DNA of 64,000 nt from Variovorax boronicumulans (GCF_019352895.1 NZ_JAAAFX010000004.1:736714-800713), one strand, 5' to 3'. Shown: positions 1 to 11,769, counted from the first letter of the stretch. A program made the numbers and translations. The notes: a model not told the origin generated them from the sequence alone.

Positions 1-1477
1 AGAACAGCTTGAGGATCAGCGGGTTGTCCGTGACATAGCGGACCGCATCCTCGAGCAGCTCGCGCTGCGTGCGGTTCTCCTGCCCTGTCGAACTGATGCG
101 CACGTCGCAGAAGAACACGAAGGCCTCGACCACGCGACGCCGCGTCTGCGGATCGTCGATGCTGGTGAAGCGGTCCGCCGCCACGGCCAGCAGGCCGCGC
201 ACCAGCAGGATCTCGGGGCGCATCAGGTAGCTGTCGAAGCCGCGCGTCGTGTAGGCGATGTCGGCAGCGAGCAAGGCGTTCTCCAGCTCGACCGACTGGT
301 CCGGGTGCCGCAACAGCACCGCAAAGGCGGGTTGGCGCTTGCGTCCCAGCTTGGCTTGCCGGATCTCCTCGACCAGCAGGCTCTCGCAGCTCTGCGCGCC
401 TTCGTCCTCGTAGACCTGGGTGCGCACGGCGGTGGCATGCGCACTGGCCGATGCGCACTTCTTCTGTTTGAAGCGCGACACCGCCCTGGCGAGCGAGGTG
501 TCGTAGCGGAAGCTGGCCGTCAGCGCATAGCGCCGGATGCGGCGCGCATTCGTACGCTCGATCTCGTCGCCCAGAAAACGCGCATCCGCACCGGCCGCCG
601 AATAGATGACCTGGTCGACGTCGCCCACGCCGCAGAAGAAGCGGTGCGTGCCCAACAGCTTCGACAGGATCATGTGCATCGCCTGGTTCATGTCGTGCAT
701 CTCGTCGACCATCACCATCTTCACGCGCTGCGGCCAGGCCGCCAGCGACTCGGGCAATTCGCCGTCGAGAATGACCTTGGCCAGATCGTAGGTCGCGTCA
801 AAGGGGCCGCGGAACACCGGATGGTCCGGGTGACCGCCGCGCCGGATCCGCTCGTAGGCCTTGAAGATCTTGAGCAGCGTGTAGTCGCAACCCAGCGAGG
901 CCGCGAAGCTCGGGTCTGTGGCGCCCTCGTGCTCGCCCAGGTCGAGCAGCATGCGCCCCTTGAGGTTCAGGTCGACCTGCAGGAAGGCTTCGACGGTGGC
1001 GTTGTCGCCCATCGACGGAATCACCAGCTCGCTGCGCCAGCGCTCCGACGCGTTGCCGGCCACCGCCTCTATGGCCTCCCACACCACGCCCTTGAGCGCC
1101 TCGGCATCGGGCTTGACCGGCACCACGGCGCCGTCGAGATCACGCAGCACCGAGCGCGAGAAGGATTCGAAGGTCTCGATGCCGAACTGACGCACCACGG
1201 CGGCCGGCACGCCGATGCGAGCCAGCGCCAGCGCGAGGGCCTCGCGCGCCTCGTCGGTGTAGGTCAGCGCCAGGCAATCCCGGGGCTGCACGCCACGCGT
1301 CCACGACTCGGCCATGCGCAGGGCCAGGGTGGTGGTCTTGGCCGCGCCGGCATTGGCCTCGATGATGATCGTGTTCTCGGGCGCGATCTGGATCGCCGCC
1401 TGCTCCGCGGTCGGCACGATGCCCCGGACCACGAACTGGGCCGGTTGCGGCAGACGGACCGCAGCCGTCGACGGCAT
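1..1477 (-). CDS. UvrD/PcrA-like superfamily 1 DNA helicase, 3' end outside the window
   Basis: Reading the minus strand from the ATG at 1477 gives an uninterrupted frame to the window edge, about 490 residues, so the C-terminus is missing. Visible SF1 helicase motifs are a P-loop variant NAGAAKTTT near residue 45, a Walker B-like MVMVDEMHD, motif III GVGDVDQVIY and a motif IV-like ASFRYD. These are the landmarks of UvrD/Rep/PcrA 3'-5' helicases, which use ATP to unwind DNA in repair and replication restart. The P-loop has GAAKT where the family usually has GSGKT. The start lies 2 nt after the dnaB stop codon, so the two genes are very probably co-transcribed. The family is clear; the exact subfamily is not. 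Confidence 0.85.
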   Translation of the reverse strand, partial: MPSTAAVRLPQPAQFVVRGIVPTAEQAAIQIAPENTIIIEANAGAAKTTTLALRMAESWTRGVQPRDCLALTYTDEAREALALALARIGVPAAVVRQFGIETFESFSRSVLRDLDGAVVPVKPDAEALKGVVWEAIEAVAGNASERWRSELVIPSMGDNATVEAFLQVDLNLKGRMLLDLGEHEGATDPSFAASLGCDYTLLKIFKAYERIRRGGHPDHPVFRGPFDATYDLAKVILDGELPESLAAWPQRVKMVMVDEMHDMNQAMHMILSKLLGTHRFFCGVGDVDQVIYSAAGADARFLGDEIERTNARRIRRYALTASFRYDTSLARAVSRFKQKKCASASAHATAVRTQVYEDEGAQSCESLLVEEIRQAKLGRKRQPAFAVLLRHPDQSVELENALLAADIAYTTRGFDSYLMRPEILLVRGLLAVAADRFTSIDDPQTRRRVVEAFVFFCDVRISSTGQENRTQRELLEDAVRYVTDNPLILKLF

Positions 1478-1479
1478 GC

Positions 1480-2889
1480 TCAAAAGTCGCCGCCGCCGCC
1501 GCCCATGGCCAGGCTCTCGAACTTGGTGATCGATTTGAGGAAAGCCAGCTTGACCGTGCCCGTCGGGCCGTTCCGCTGCTTGCTGATGATCACCTCGGCG
1601 ACGCCGGGCTCCTTGCTGTTCTTGTCGTAGTAGTCGTCGCGGTAGATGAACATGATCACGTCCGCGTCCTGCTCGATGGCGCCCGATTCACGCAGGTCGC
1701 TCATCATCGGGCGCTTGTCGGTGCGCGACTCCACGCCGCGGCTGAGCTGCGACAGCGCGATCACCGGGCACTTGAGTTCCTTGGCCAGCATCTTCAGGCC
1801 ACGCGAGATTTCGCCCACGGCCGTGGCCCGGTTCTCGTCGTTCATGGACGTCGACACGCTCATGAGCTGCAGGTAGTCGACCACGATCAGGCCCAGCTGT
1901 CCGCAGGTGCGCGCGAGCCGACGCGAGTTCGCGCGCAGTTCGCTGGTCGTCAGGCCCGGCGTCTCGTCGATGTGCAGCGAGATGGTGCGCAGCTTCTCGA
2001 TGGCTTCGGTCAGGCGCGGCCATTCCTCGTCGGTGAGCTTGCCGGTGCGCAGATGGGTCTGGTCGATGCGGCCGATCGAGCCGACGATCCGCACCGCGAG
2101 CTGCGAGGCGCCCATTTCCATCGAGAAGATGGCCACGGGCAGGCCTTCGTTGAGCGCCACGTTCTCGGCGATGTTGATCGCCAGCGCGGTCTTGCCCATC
2201 GAAGGGCGTGCGGCCAGCACGATCATGTCGCCGGCCTGGAAGCCCGAGGTCATGCGGTCGAGGTCGATGAAGCCGGTCGGCACACCCGTGATGTCGGCCG
2301 GGTTGTCGGCCATCTCGGTCACGCGGTCGAGCAGCTCGAGCACCAGGGTGTCCATGCCCTGGAAGCCCTGCTTCGAGCGCGAGCCCTCTTCGCCGATGTT
2401 GAAGATCTTCTGCTCAGCCTCGTCGAGCAGCTTGTCGACCGCCTTGCCCTGCGGGTTGAAGGCCTCGGTCGAGATCTCGTCGGCTGCCGTCACCAGCTTG
2501 CGCAGGATCGAGCGCTCGCGCACGATCTCGGCATAGCGGCGGATGTTGCTCGCGCTCGGCACGTACTGCGCGAGCGAGTTGAGGTACAGCAGCCCGCCCA
2601 CTTCGCCGGCCTTGCCGAGGTTCTCCAGGTGCTCGAACACCGTGATCACGTCGGCCGGCTTGGAGCCGTTGATCAGCGTGCCGATGGCGCCGTAGATCAG
2701 CTTGTGTTCGTAGCGGTAGAAGTCGGCATCGACCAGCAGGTCGCCCATCCGGTCCCAGGCCCCGTTGTCGAGCAGGAGGCCGCCCAGCACGCTGGATTCG
2801 GCTTCGATGGAATGCGGGGGAATGCGTAACTTCGCGACTTCGCGATCGCCCGACGAATCATTGTCGGCATAGGAGAAAACGGCGGACAT
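1480..2889 (-). CDS. dnaB: Replicative DNA helicase DnaB
   Basis: A 469-residue hexameric helicase that drives the replication fork. The N-terminal domain, from about IPPHSIEAESSVLGG, binds primase. The RecA-like C-terminal domain shows Walker A ARPSMGKTA, Walker B LIVVDYLQLM and the DnaB segment SQLSRGVESR. Length matches the family. I chose the ATG at 2889 because AAGGA lies just upstream; a TTG at 2904 would add five residues. The tail is glycine-rich (MGGGGGDF). The gene lies downstream of the rpsF-rplI operon but is separated from it by a terminator, and the UvrD-like helicase gene follows 2 nt after its stop. Identification is secure. Confidence 0.97.
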   Translation of the reverse strand: MSAVFSYADNDSSGDREVAKLRIPPHSIEAESSVLGGLLLDNGAWDRMGDLLVDADFYRYEHKLIYGAIGTLINGSKPADVITVFEHLENLGKAGEVGGLLYLNSLAQYVPSASNIRRYAEIVRERSILRKLVTAADEISTEAFNPQGKAVDKLLDEAEQKIFNIGEEGSRSKQGFQGMDTLVLELLDRVTEMADNPADITGVPTGFIDLDRMTSGFQAGDMIVLAARPSMGKTALAINIAENVALNEGLPVAIFSMEMGASQLAVRIVGSIGRIDQTHLRTGKLTDEEWPRLTEAIEKLRTISLHIDETPGLTTSELRANSRRLARTCGQLGLIVVDYLQLMSVSTSMNDENRATAVGEISRGLKMLAKELKCPVIALSQLSRGVESRTDKRPMMSDLRESGAIEQDADVIMFIYRDDYYDKNSKEPGVAEVIISKQRNGPTGTVKLAFLKSITKFESLAMGGGGGDF

Positions 2890-3016
2890 GGGCTTTCCTT
2901 GCAATCACCGATGCTACGGCGCGCGGCAGGGTGCGTCACGGGACAACACTGTGGATAAGGTGTGATCTTCCGGTGAAGCGATGAGGACAACCCGCAGCAG
3001 GGTCATCCGAAAAAAC

Positions 3017-3040
3017 AAAAGCCGCCCGAAGGCGGCTTTT
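3017..3040 (-). terminator. Rho-independent terminator after rplI
   Basis: A perfect inverted repeat: AAAAGCCGCC, a 4-nt loop, then GGCGGCTTTT. On the minus strand the loop is TTCG, a stable tetraloop, and the stem runs into T residues. It lies between the rplI stop and dnaB and should end the ribosomal transcript. Confidence 0.85.
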
Positions 3041-3067
3041 GCGACGCGCAGGGAGCGCGAGCGACGA

Positions 3068-3520
3068 TCAGGCGGTTTCGCCGTAGACCGACACGGTGAT
3101 GTCGACCACCACGTCGGTGTGCAGTGCGACGCTGACGGTGCTGTCGCCGACGACCTTGATCTGGCCATTGGGCATGCGCACTTGCGACTTCACGACCTTG
3201 TAGCCGAGCTTGTTCAGCTCTTCGGAGATGTCACCGTTGGTGACCGAACCGAACAGACGACCGTCGACGCCGGCCTTCTGCGTGATCTTGACCGCGGTAC
3301 CGGCGAGCTTCTCGCCTTGGGCTTGCGAATCGGCCAGCTTGGCGGCCGCAGCCTTTTCGAGTTCGACGCGCTTGGCTTCGAATTCGGCCTTGTTGGCTTC
3401 CGTGGCGCGACGGGCGCGGCCCGACGGGATCAGGAAGTTGCGAGCGTAGCCGTCCTTGACCTTGACGATATCGCCCAGGGCACCGACGTTGACGACCTTG
3501 TCCAGAAGAATGATCTGCAT
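3068..3520 (-). CDS. rplI: 50S ribosomal protein bL9
   Basis: A 150-residue large-subunit ribosomal protein, the usual bL9 length. It begins [19 protein letters not shown] and carries the N-terminal domain signature with [13 protein letters not shown] near residues 28-40, followed by the long connecting helix rich in Ala and Lys, then the C-terminal domain. It binds 23S rRNA near the L1 stalk. It is the last gene of the rpsF-priB-rpsR-rplI operon, 11 nt after rpsR, and is followed by a hairpin terminator. Confidence 0.98.
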   Translation of the reverse strand: MQIILLDKVVNVGALGDIVKVKDGYARNFLIPSGRARRATEANKAEFEAKRVELEKAAAAKLADSQAQGEKLAGTAVKITQKAGVDGRLFGSVTNGDISEELNKLGYKVVKSQVRMPNGQIKVVGDSTVSVALHTDVVVDITVSVYGETA

Positions 3521-3531
3521 GTGTATTCCCC

Positions 3532-3813
3532 TTAGACGCGGTGCTGGTCGCTGTACGGGACCATGGCCAGGAAGCGCGCGCGCTTGATGGCGGTGTTGAG
3601 CTGACGCTGGTAGATCGCGCGCGTGCCGGTCAGGCGTGCGGGGATGATCTTGCCGTTTTCGCTGATGAAGTCACGCAGCGTGTCGATGTCCTTGTAGTCG
3701 ATCTCTTCGACGCCAGCGACCGTGAAGCGGCAGAAGCGCTTGCGCTTGAACAGCAGCGACTGGGTGTTGCGCTTGGGGCGCTTGTCTTTGTTGAATTTCT
3801 TGAACGTGGCCAT
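3532..3813 (-). CDS. rpsR: 30S ribosomal protein bS18
   Basis: A 93-residue small-subunit protein. It shows the bS18 core [16 protein letters not shown] and the C-terminal RNA-binding stretch [20 protein letters not shown]. In the 30S platform it forms a heterodimer with bS6, whose gene is in the same operon. A basic N-terminal run ([19 protein letters not shown]) precedes the core. GAGAGG lies upstream of the ATG, a plausible ribosome binding site. Identification is secure. Confidence 0.98.
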   Translation of the reverse strand: MATFKKFNKDKRPKRNTQSLLFKRKRFCRFTVAGVEEIDYKDIDTLRDFISENGKIIPARLTGTRAIYQRQLNTAIKRARFLAMVPYSDQHRV

Positions 3814-3834
3814 TTCGGGACCTCTCTTCGAAAA

Positions 3835-4140
3835 TTAATCTTGCTGAAAATCCTGGATGTGGAGCACCGGGTGCTTGGCCGTTCCGGGTGTCGCCAGAAA
3901 ACCTCTGAATTGCCAGAGACTTCCCAGCGCCTGCGTCGCGAACCGTTCGGCCACTGCGCCGAAGGCGACGGCCTTGAGGACCGCCCTGACCTGCCGGGGC
4001 CTTCCGACCTCTTGGACCGTCGACTCGTGTTCGAGCTTCAGATCCAGGGCAGGCAGACCCGCGGGGGTGAACCGCAGAGCACCGAGTTCGACGACGCGGG
4101 CCGTCAGCAGAAGCTGATTGACCGCGGCAGCCGGAGACAC
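3835..4140 (-). CDS. priB: Primosomal replication protein N, PriB
   Basis: A 101-residue single-strand DNA-binding OB-fold protein that helps PriA reload DnaB at stalled forks. It shows the SSB-like beginning VNQLLLTARVVELGALRFTP and LDLKLEHES. The start is a GTG at 4140, only 4 nt past the rpsF stop; the nearby ATG codons are in the wrong frame. Its place between rpsF and rpsR is the classic beta- and gammaproteobacterial arrangement, and this supports a call that sequence alone would make only probable. Confidence 0.92.
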   Translation of the reverse strand: MSPAAAVNQLLLTARVVELGALRFTPAGLPALDLKLEHESTVQEVGRPRQVRAVLKAVAFGAVAERFATQALGSLWQFRGFLATPGTAKHPVLHIQDFQQD

Positions 4141-4144
4141 ATCA

Positions 4145-4519
4145 TCAGTTGTTGTTGGCAGCGTATTCGGCCTGCTGAGCCTTGCGGGCTTCTTCGCGTT
4201 CGACCGTCTTCATCATCGACGAAGGACCGGTGTCGGCCTTCTTCTTCTGAACGGTCAGGTGACGCAGCACGGCGTCGTTGAACTTGAACGCGTGTTCCAG
4301 CTCGGCCATCACGGCCTGTTCAGCCTCGATGTTGACGCACAGGTAGTGCGCCTTGTTGAGCTTGTTGATTTGGTACGCCAGTTGGCGACGGCCCCAGTCT
4401 TCGACGCGGTGGATCTTGCCGCCGCCGGTCGTGATCAGGCCCTTGTAGCGTTCCAGCATGGCCGGAACTTGCTCGCTCTGATCCGGATGGATCAGCAAAA
4501 TGATTTCGTAATGACGCAT
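4145..4519 (-). CDS. rpsF: 30S ribosomal protein bS6
   Basis: A 124-residue small-subunit protein. It starts [19 protein letters not shown] and contains [19 protein letters not shown], both typical of bS6. The C-terminal tail is variable, here ending in three Asn after an Ala/Gln-rich stretch. It is the first gene of the operon with priB, rpsR and rplI. AAGGAG precedes the ATG closely. Identification is secure. Confidence 0.98.
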   Translation of the reverse strand: MRHYEIILLIHPDQSEQVPAMLERYKGLITTGGGKIHRVEDWGRRQLAYQINKLNKAHYLCVNIEAEQAVMAELEHAFKFNDAVLRHLTVQKKKADTGPSSMMKTVEREEARKAQQAEYAANNN

Positions 4520-4622
4520 GGCACTCCTTGTGGATCTTCCGTAGAAGGGTTAAAGCCACCCGCAGCGTCGGCGCAGTGTGGCAAGGCAAAGCCGGCGATT
4601 ATAGCAACAAGGCCGGGAAAGC

Positions 4623-5123
4623 CTAGGAATCCGCCCCGAGGCCCAGCGCACGGTCCAGCATATCGGCCTTGTCCTGGCCGACGGCGGCACGGATCTTCGG
4701 CGCCAGCGCCACCAGTTCCTCATAGGAACCCGTGCCTTCGACGGCCAGGTTGAGCCGGAAGCCGCGCAGGCCCAGCGCGCCGGTCAGCTGCGTCGCGACC
4801 GGGTACGCGTCCTGGTAGCGCTGCTGCGCCGACCGCTCGCCCGCCGGGGCCGACTCGGCCAACACCAGGCCGGCGGGATGGGGTATCGCCGCGGGCGCGG
4901 GCGCCGCCGTCGTTGTCGTCGTGGCGGCGTTGCGCGGACTCAGCACGCCCAGTTCGATCATCTGATCGATGTCCTCGCGCGCGATGCCCATGCCCGAGGC
5001 CAGCACCTCGTCGACCGAGCGCTGGCCGTCGCAAAGAATGAAGGCGGAACGCTGCCGCGGTGTCAGGCGGATCGAACGGTCCTTGAAGACGCGTTGGCCC
5101 GCTTCTGTCTTGAGAAGAATCAT
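4623..5123 (-). CDS. Hypothetical protein of 166 residues
   Basis: I do not recognise a family. From the ATG at 5123, which has GGAAGG upstream, the product begins MILLKTEAGQRVFKDRS and has a short acidic-basic N-terminal domain containing LTPRQRSAFILCDGQRS and EVLASGMGIAREDID. That stretch looks like a small helical, winged-helix-like unit. A Thr/Ala/Pro-rich linker follows (residues about 66-85), then a helical C-terminal domain. There are no signal peptide or membrane segments. It stands alone between the rpsF operon and ppsA, on the same strand as both. A regulatory role is possible but only a guess. Confidence 0.7.
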   Translation of the reverse strand: MILLKTEAGQRVFKDRSIRLTPRQRSAFILCDGQRSVDEVLASGMGIAREDIDQMIELGVLSPRNAATTTTTAAPAPAAIPHPAGLVLAESAPAGERSAQQRYQDAYPVATQLTGALGLRGFRLNLAVEGTGSYEELVALAPKIRAAVGQDKADMLDRALGLGADS

Positions 5124-5244
5124 GGTGCCTTCCAAGCTGTGTCTCGAACAGCCAGTTTGACAGCAAAAAGACTTAATTGCTTCAAATTGCATCATGCGCA
5201 ACAAAGTTACACCCTGTTCGCGCACAGGCCTGGAAGGACCTGGC

Positions 5245-5269
5245 GTGGCGCGGGAGCGGCCCGCGCCAC
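5245..5269. repeat. Perfect 10-bp inverted repeat after ppsA
   Basis: GTGGCGCGGG and its exact complement are separated by 5 nt, 13 bp beyond the ppsA stop. It has the position of a terminator but no T-run follows on either strand, so it may be an mRNA 3'-end stabiliser or an imperfect terminator. Confidence 0.55.
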
Positions 5270-5281
5270 GGTACAGCCGGC

Positions 5282-7675
<2,394 letters not shown>

Positions 7676-7875
7676 GGGAAAGCTCCAGAAGTTGAAACCG
7701 GTGCCGCATGCGGACGGCGCTGCACGATCGTTGTCGTTGCTTTGGGTGCGGGCGCGGTGGACATGGGATGAATTCGGGTGTCGAGAAAGTGCAGGCGGCT
7801 GGACGAAATCTCGATAATGGGCCGGATTGTAGGCGCGACCCTGCTGGTCGTGCCGAAGGACAAAACCGCCTCATC

Positions 7876-8697
7876 ATGACCACACGCTCTGTTTTCTTCG
7901 TCTCCGACGGCACCGGCATCACCGCAGAAACCTTCGGCAACGCCGTGCTGGCGCAGTTCGAAATCAAGCCGAGGCACATCCGGCTGCCCTTCACCGACAC
8001 GGTCGACAAGGCGCATCAGGCGGTGCGGCAGATCAACCACACGGCCGAAATCGAGGGCCAGCGCCCCATCGTCTTCACCACGCTGGCCAACATGGACGTG
8101 CTGGGCGTGATCGAGACCGGCTGCAAGGGCATGCTGCTCGACATGTTCGGCACCTTCGTGCGGCCGCTGGAAATCGAGCTGGCGATGAAGTCCAACCACC
8201 GGATCGGGCGCTTCAGCGACGTCAGCAAGAGCAAGGAGTACACCGCGCGCATCGCCGCCATCGACTTCAGCCTGGCGCACGACGACGGCCAGAGCAACCG
8301 CGACCTGCAGGGCGCCGACGTGATCCTGGTGGGCGTGAGCCGCAGCGGCAAGACGCCGACCTCGCTCTACCTGGCGATGCAGCACGGCCTCAAGGCCGCC
8401 AACTACCCGCTGATCCCCGAAGACTTCGATCGCCGCCAGCTGCCGCCCGCGCTGATGCCGCACCGCAAGAAGATCTTCGGCCTCACGATCCAGCCCGAGC
8501 GCCTGAGCGAGATCCGCAACGAACGGCGGCCGAACTCGCGCTACGCCAGTCTCGAGAACTGCCGCCACGAGGTCAGCGAAGCCGAGGCCATGATGCGGCG
8601 CGCGGGCATCCGCTGGCTCAGCACCACCACCAAGTCGATCGAGGAGATCGCCACGACGATCCTGCAGGAGCTGCAGCCGCAAAGGCTGACGTACTGA
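7876..8697 (+). CDS. ppsR: PEP synthase regulatory protein (bifunctional kinase/pyrophosphorylase, DUF299)
   Basis: A 273-residue protein that, in this family, uses ADP to phosphorylate a Thr of PEP synthase and uses phosphate to remove the group again. It shows the family N-terminus [17 protein letters not shown] and the nucleotide-binding segment [15 protein letters not shown] near residue 155. I start at the ATG at 7876; longer in-frame extensions lack family similarity. The divergent neighbour ppsA is its expected target. The next gene, hmuV, lies tail to tail 4 bp away. Confidence 0.95.
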   Translation: MTTRSVFFVSDGTGITAETFGNAVLAQFEIKPRHIRLPFTDTVDKAHQAVRQINHTAEIEGQRPIVFTTLANMDVLGVIETGCKGMLLDMFGTFVRPLEIELAMKSNHRIGRFSDVSKSKEYTARIAAIDFSLAHDDGQSNRDLQGADVILVGVSRSGKTPTSLYLAMQHGLKAANYPLIPEDFDRRQLPPALMPHRKKIFGLTIQPERLSEIRNERRPNSRYASLENCRHEVSEAEAMMRRAGIRWLSTTTKSIEEIATTILQELQPQRLTY

Positions 8698-8701
8698 GCG
8701 T

Positions 8702-9481
8702 TCAGCCGAACAGGAACTGCGCGGTGCCGTCGGCGCTGGTGACCGGCTGGCAGGGCATGCGCCACACCCGTTCGATCAGCGCGGGTTGCAGCACCTCGGC
8801 CGCCGGCCCCTGGTGCATGCCGCCGGCGCCGTCCAGCACCAGCACGTCGTCGGCATAGCGGCGTGCCAGGTTCAGGTCGTGCAGCACGGCCACCACGCCG
8901 ACGCCTTCGGCGGCTCGCGCGCGCAGCAGCTGCATGGCCGCGTGCTGATGCGCCAGGTCGAGCGCGGCCGTGGGTTCGTCGAGCAGCAGCCAGCGCACCG
9001 CGCCATCGGGCCGCGGCGACCACAGCTGGGCCAGCGCGCGCGCCAGGTGCACCCTCGCCTTCTCCCCGCCCGACAAGGTGTTGAGCACCCGCGGCGCCAG
9101 CGCCGTCACGTCGGTCAGGGCCATCGCCGCGGCCACGATCGCGTCCTCGTCCGCGCTCGGCGTGCGCCGGTGCGGATAGCGGCCCAGCGCCACGATGTCG
9201 CCCGCATTGAAATCGAAGGCCACCGCGCTCTCCTGCGGCATCACCGCGCGCCGCAGCGCCAGCGCGGCCGGGCCGTGCGCCGAGAGTGGGCGCTCATCCA
9301 GCAGCACCCGGCCCCGGGTGGGCGCGCGCTGGCCGCTCAGCAGCGACAGCAGCGTCGACTTGCCCGCGCCATTGGGTCCGAGGATCGCCGCCACGCGGCC
9401 GGGCAGGAAACGGGCGCTCGCCGGTGGCAGCAGCGTCTTGCCGCCGATGGCGACCGACACCTCGATGCAGGCCAGCGTCAC
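8702..9481 (-). CDS. hmuV: Heme ABC transporter ATP-binding protein
   Basis: A 259-residue ATPase of the HmuV/BtuD type that would power heme import across the inner membrane with HmuU. It shows Walker A GPNGAGKST near residue 35, signature LSGGEKARVHLARAL, Walker B LLLDEPTAALD and a switch His in AVLHDLN. Its ATG overlaps the hmuU stop by 4 nt (ATGA), which points to translational coupling. It ends the heme operon that begins at the Fur box near 15.22 kb. Confidence 0.92.
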   Translation of the reverse strand: MTLACIEVSVAIGGKTLLPPASARFLPGRVAAILGPNGAGKSTLLSLLSGQRAPTRGRVLLDERPLSAHGPAALALRRAVMPQESAVAFDFNAGDIVALGRYPHRRTPSADEDAIVAAAMALTDVTALAPRVLNTLSGGEKARVHLARALAQLWSPRPDGAVRWLLLDEPTAALDLAHQHAAMQLLRARAAEGVGVVAVLHDLNLARRYADDVLVLDGAGGMHQGPAAEVLQPALIERVWRMPCQPVTSADGTAQFLFG

Positions 9482-10515
9482 AGCCGCCCCCGGAAATGCC
9501 GCAGCATCAGCAGGAACATCGGCACGCCGATCGCGGCCGTGAGCACGCCCAGCGGCAGCTCGGTGGGCGCCATGGCGGTGCGCGCCACCGTGTCGGCGGC
9601 CAGCACCAGCACCGCGCCCAGCAGGGCCGAGGCCGGCAGCACGATGCGGTGGTCGGGCCCCGCGATCAGCCGCACCCAGTGCGGCGCGATCAGGCCGACG
9701 AAGCCGATGATGCCGGTGGTCGCGGTCACGGCGCCGACCGCGAAGGCCGTGACCCAGATCGCGCGCCGCTTGATGCGCTCGACGTCGACGCCCAGCATCG
9801 CCGCCTGCGCCTCGCCCAGCGCGATGGCGTTAAGCGGCCGCGCCAGCGACATGCCCGCCGCCAGCGCGACCAGCACCACGCTGCCCACCAGCAGCACCGC
9901 GCCCCAGCGCGCGCCGCCCAGGCTGCCCAGCAGCCAGAACTGCAGGCTGCGCAGCTGCTCGTCGCTGGCCATCACACTCAGGAAGCCCAGGCCGGCGCCG
10001 GCCAGCGCGTTGATCGCGATGCCCGCGAGCAGCATCAGCGCCATGCGCGTGCCGCCCTCGCTCTGCGACAGGCTGTAGATCAGCAGCGTCACCGCGAAGC
10101 CGCCACCGAAGGCCGTGGCCACCAGCGTCCAGCTGCCCAGGCTGCGCGGCAGGTCCGGGAAAAATGACGCACCGAGCACGATGGTCACGCCCGCCGCCAG
10201 CGCGGCGCCGCTGCTGATGCCGATCAGGCCCGGGTCGGCCAGCGGATTGCGGAACAGCCCCTGCATCAGCGTGCCCGCCATGCCCAGGCCCGCACCGGCC
10301 ACCAGGCCCAGGATCAGGCGCGGCAGCCGGATGTTGACGAAGACCAGGTGCTCGGGCGAGGGCTGCGACGTGCCCTGCCAGATGTCGCGCACCACCCCGA
10401 TCAGCTGCGCGGCGCTGATCGCATAGGCGCCCGAGGACGCGGCCACGGCGAGCACCAGCGCGAGCAGCGCCGCGCCGGTGCCCAGCACCGTGCGCGCGGA
10501 CCAGCGCGTGGTCAT
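9478..10515 (-). CDS. hmuU: Heme ABC transporter permease, FecCD family
   Basis: A 345-residue inner-membrane permease with about ten hydrophobic segments. FecCD/BtuC family marks are the stretch RLPRLILGLVAGAGLGMAG, NPLADPGLIGISSGA and the coupling-helix region GIIGFVGLIAPHWVR. The ATG at 10515 overlaps the hmuT stop by 4 nt, so hmuT, hmuU and hmuV are translated as a chain. The substrate is inferred to be heme from the operon (hmuS, heme receptor, hmuT); by sequence alone it could serve a siderophore or B12. Confidence 0.92.
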   Translation of the reverse strand: MTTRWSARTVLGTGAALLALVLAVAASSGAYAISAAQLIGVVRDIWQGTSQPSPEHLVFVNIRLPRLILGLVAGAGLGMAGTLMQGLFRNPLADPGLIGISSGAALAAGVTIVLGASFFPDLPRSLGSWTLVATAFGGGFAVTLLIYSLSQSEGGTRMALMLLAGIAINALAGAGLGFLSVMASDEQLRSLQFWLLGSLGGARWGAVLLVGSVVLVALAAGMSLARPLNAIALGEAQAAMLGVDVERIKRRAIWVTAFAVGAVTATTGIIGFVGLIAPHWVRLIAGPDHRIVLPASALLGAVLVLAADTVARTAMAPTELPLGVLTAAIGVPMFLLMLRHFRGRL

Positions 10516-11384
10516 GCTTTGAGCAATTGCGTGTGCAACTCGCCGATGGCCCCCGGCAGCCGCGGCCCGAAGCCCAGCAACAGCACCGCGTCGTGCGCGA
10601 TCAGCGCACGCTTCCTGAAGGCCGGCGTCAGCGCCAGCTCGGGCCGTTGCCAGAACTTGTCGATGCCGCCGTGCGCCTCGAGACTCTGGGTGGTGGTCAG
10701 GATCACGTCGGGCGCGGCGCTGGCCATGGCTTCGGCGGTCATCGGGCGGTAGCCCTGGAAGCCGCTGAGGCAGTTCACGCCGCCCGCAAAGCCGATCACC
10801 GCATGCGCAGCGGTCTTCTCGCCCGAGACCTGCGGCGTGGCGCTGTGCGACAGCACGAAGAGCACGCGCGGCTTGCGTCCCGAGGCCGCGGCCACGCGCT
10901 GCTGCACCTGGGCCCACTCGGCGTCGAGCCTGGCCTGCAGTTCGCGGGCCTGCGCCTCGCGCGCGGCGGCACGACCCACGGCCTGCACCTTGCGCTGCAC
11001 CTCGGCCCAGCTGTGGTCGGCCTCGATCAGCTCCAGCTTCACACCGGCGCTGCGCAACTGGTCGAGCACCACGGTCGGGCCGGACTCGGTGGTGGCGATC
11101 ACCGCATCGGGCTTGAGCGACAACAGGCCTTCGGCCGAGAGCTGGCGCATGTAGCCGACCTTGGGCGTCTTCAGTGCGGCGGCCGGGTAGATGCTGGTGG
11201 TGTCGGTGCCCACCAGCTGGGCTTCGGCGCCCAGCACATAGACCACCTCGGTGATCGCACCGCTGATGGTGACAAGGCGCGGCGCCCTGGCCTGGGCAAG
11301 CGCGGGCAGCGCCAGCGCGCCGGCGGATGCAAAGGCGAGGCGCAAGGCATCGCGCCGGGCGTCGGAGAAGGACGAAGTGTTCAT
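10512..11384 (-). CDS. hmuT: Periplasmic heme-binding protein of the ABC importer
   Basis: A 290-residue substrate-binding protein of the PBP/TroA-like class. The N-terminus carries a twin-Arg-like then hydrophobic leader (DARRDALRLAFASAGALALPALAQA), so export is expected. The mature part has VTISGAITEVVYVLGA and GTDTTSIYPAAALKTPKVGY, typical of HmuT/ShuT proteins, whose axial Tyr binds heme. It is followed by hmuU with a 4-nt overlap and preceded by the VOC gene across a 7-nt gap. Confidence 0.9.
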   Translation of the reverse strand: MNTSSFSDARRDALRLAFASAGALALPALAQARAPRLVTISGAITEVVYVLGAEAQLVGTDTTSIYPAAALKTPKVGYMRQLSAEGLLSLKPDAVIATTESGPTVVLDQLRSAGVKLELIEADHSWAEVQRKVQAVGRAAAREAQARELQARLDAEWAQVQQRVAAASGRKPRVLFVLSHSATPQVSGEKTAAHAVIGFAGGVNCLSGFQGYRPMTAEAMASAAPDVILTTTQSLEAHGGIDKFWQRPELALTPAFRKRALIAHDAVLLLGFGPRLPGAIGELHTQLLKA

Positions 11385-11391
11385 GCAGTGC

Positions 11392-11769
11392 TCAGGCCTT
11401 GCGCGGAATGTTCTGCGCGATGCGCCAGCACACGCCAGCGGGGTCGGTCAGCGTGAAATCGATCATGGCCCAGGGCTGCTCGACCGGTGGCGTGATCCGC
11501 AGGTCGTAGCGCTCGACCACGCCGCTGGCCTGCACTTGCGCCCACCAGGCGTGCACGTCTTCCACCAGCAGGTGCATCGAGAGGTTCTCGGCCAGCGCCT
11601 GCACATAGAAATCGCACAGCAGGAAGCTCACGGAACCGTGGTGGAAGTACGAGACGCCGCCGCCGTCCGACGCCATCGTGAAGCCGAGGTCCCGGTAGAA
11701 GGCCTGCGACAGCGCATAGTCCTTCGCGGGCACGAAGGCCTTGATCTCGACCGTCTTGAGATTGCTCAT
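11392..11769 (-). CDS. VOC (glyoxalase/bleomycin resistance) family protein inside the heme operon
   Basis: A 125-residue single VOC domain: beta-alpha-beta-beta-beta units with FVPAKDYALSQAFYRDLGF at the N-terminus and MIDFTLTDPAGVCWRIAQN at the C-terminus. VOC proteins are metal-binding enzymes or drug-binding proteins; the substrate here is unknown. The metal ligands of glyoxalase I are not obvious. The ATG at 11769 overlaps the hmuS stop by 4 nt and the stop lies 7 nt before hmuT, so it is firmly embedded in the heme operon. It could handle a heme breakdown product, but that is inference from position only. Confidence 0.85.
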   Translation of the reverse strand: MSNLKTVEIKAFVPAKDYALSQAFYRDLGFTMASDGGGVSYFHHGSVSFLLCDFYVQALAENLSMHLLVEDVHAWWAQVQASGVVERYDLRITPPVEQPWAMIDFTLTDPAGVCWRIAQNIPRKA

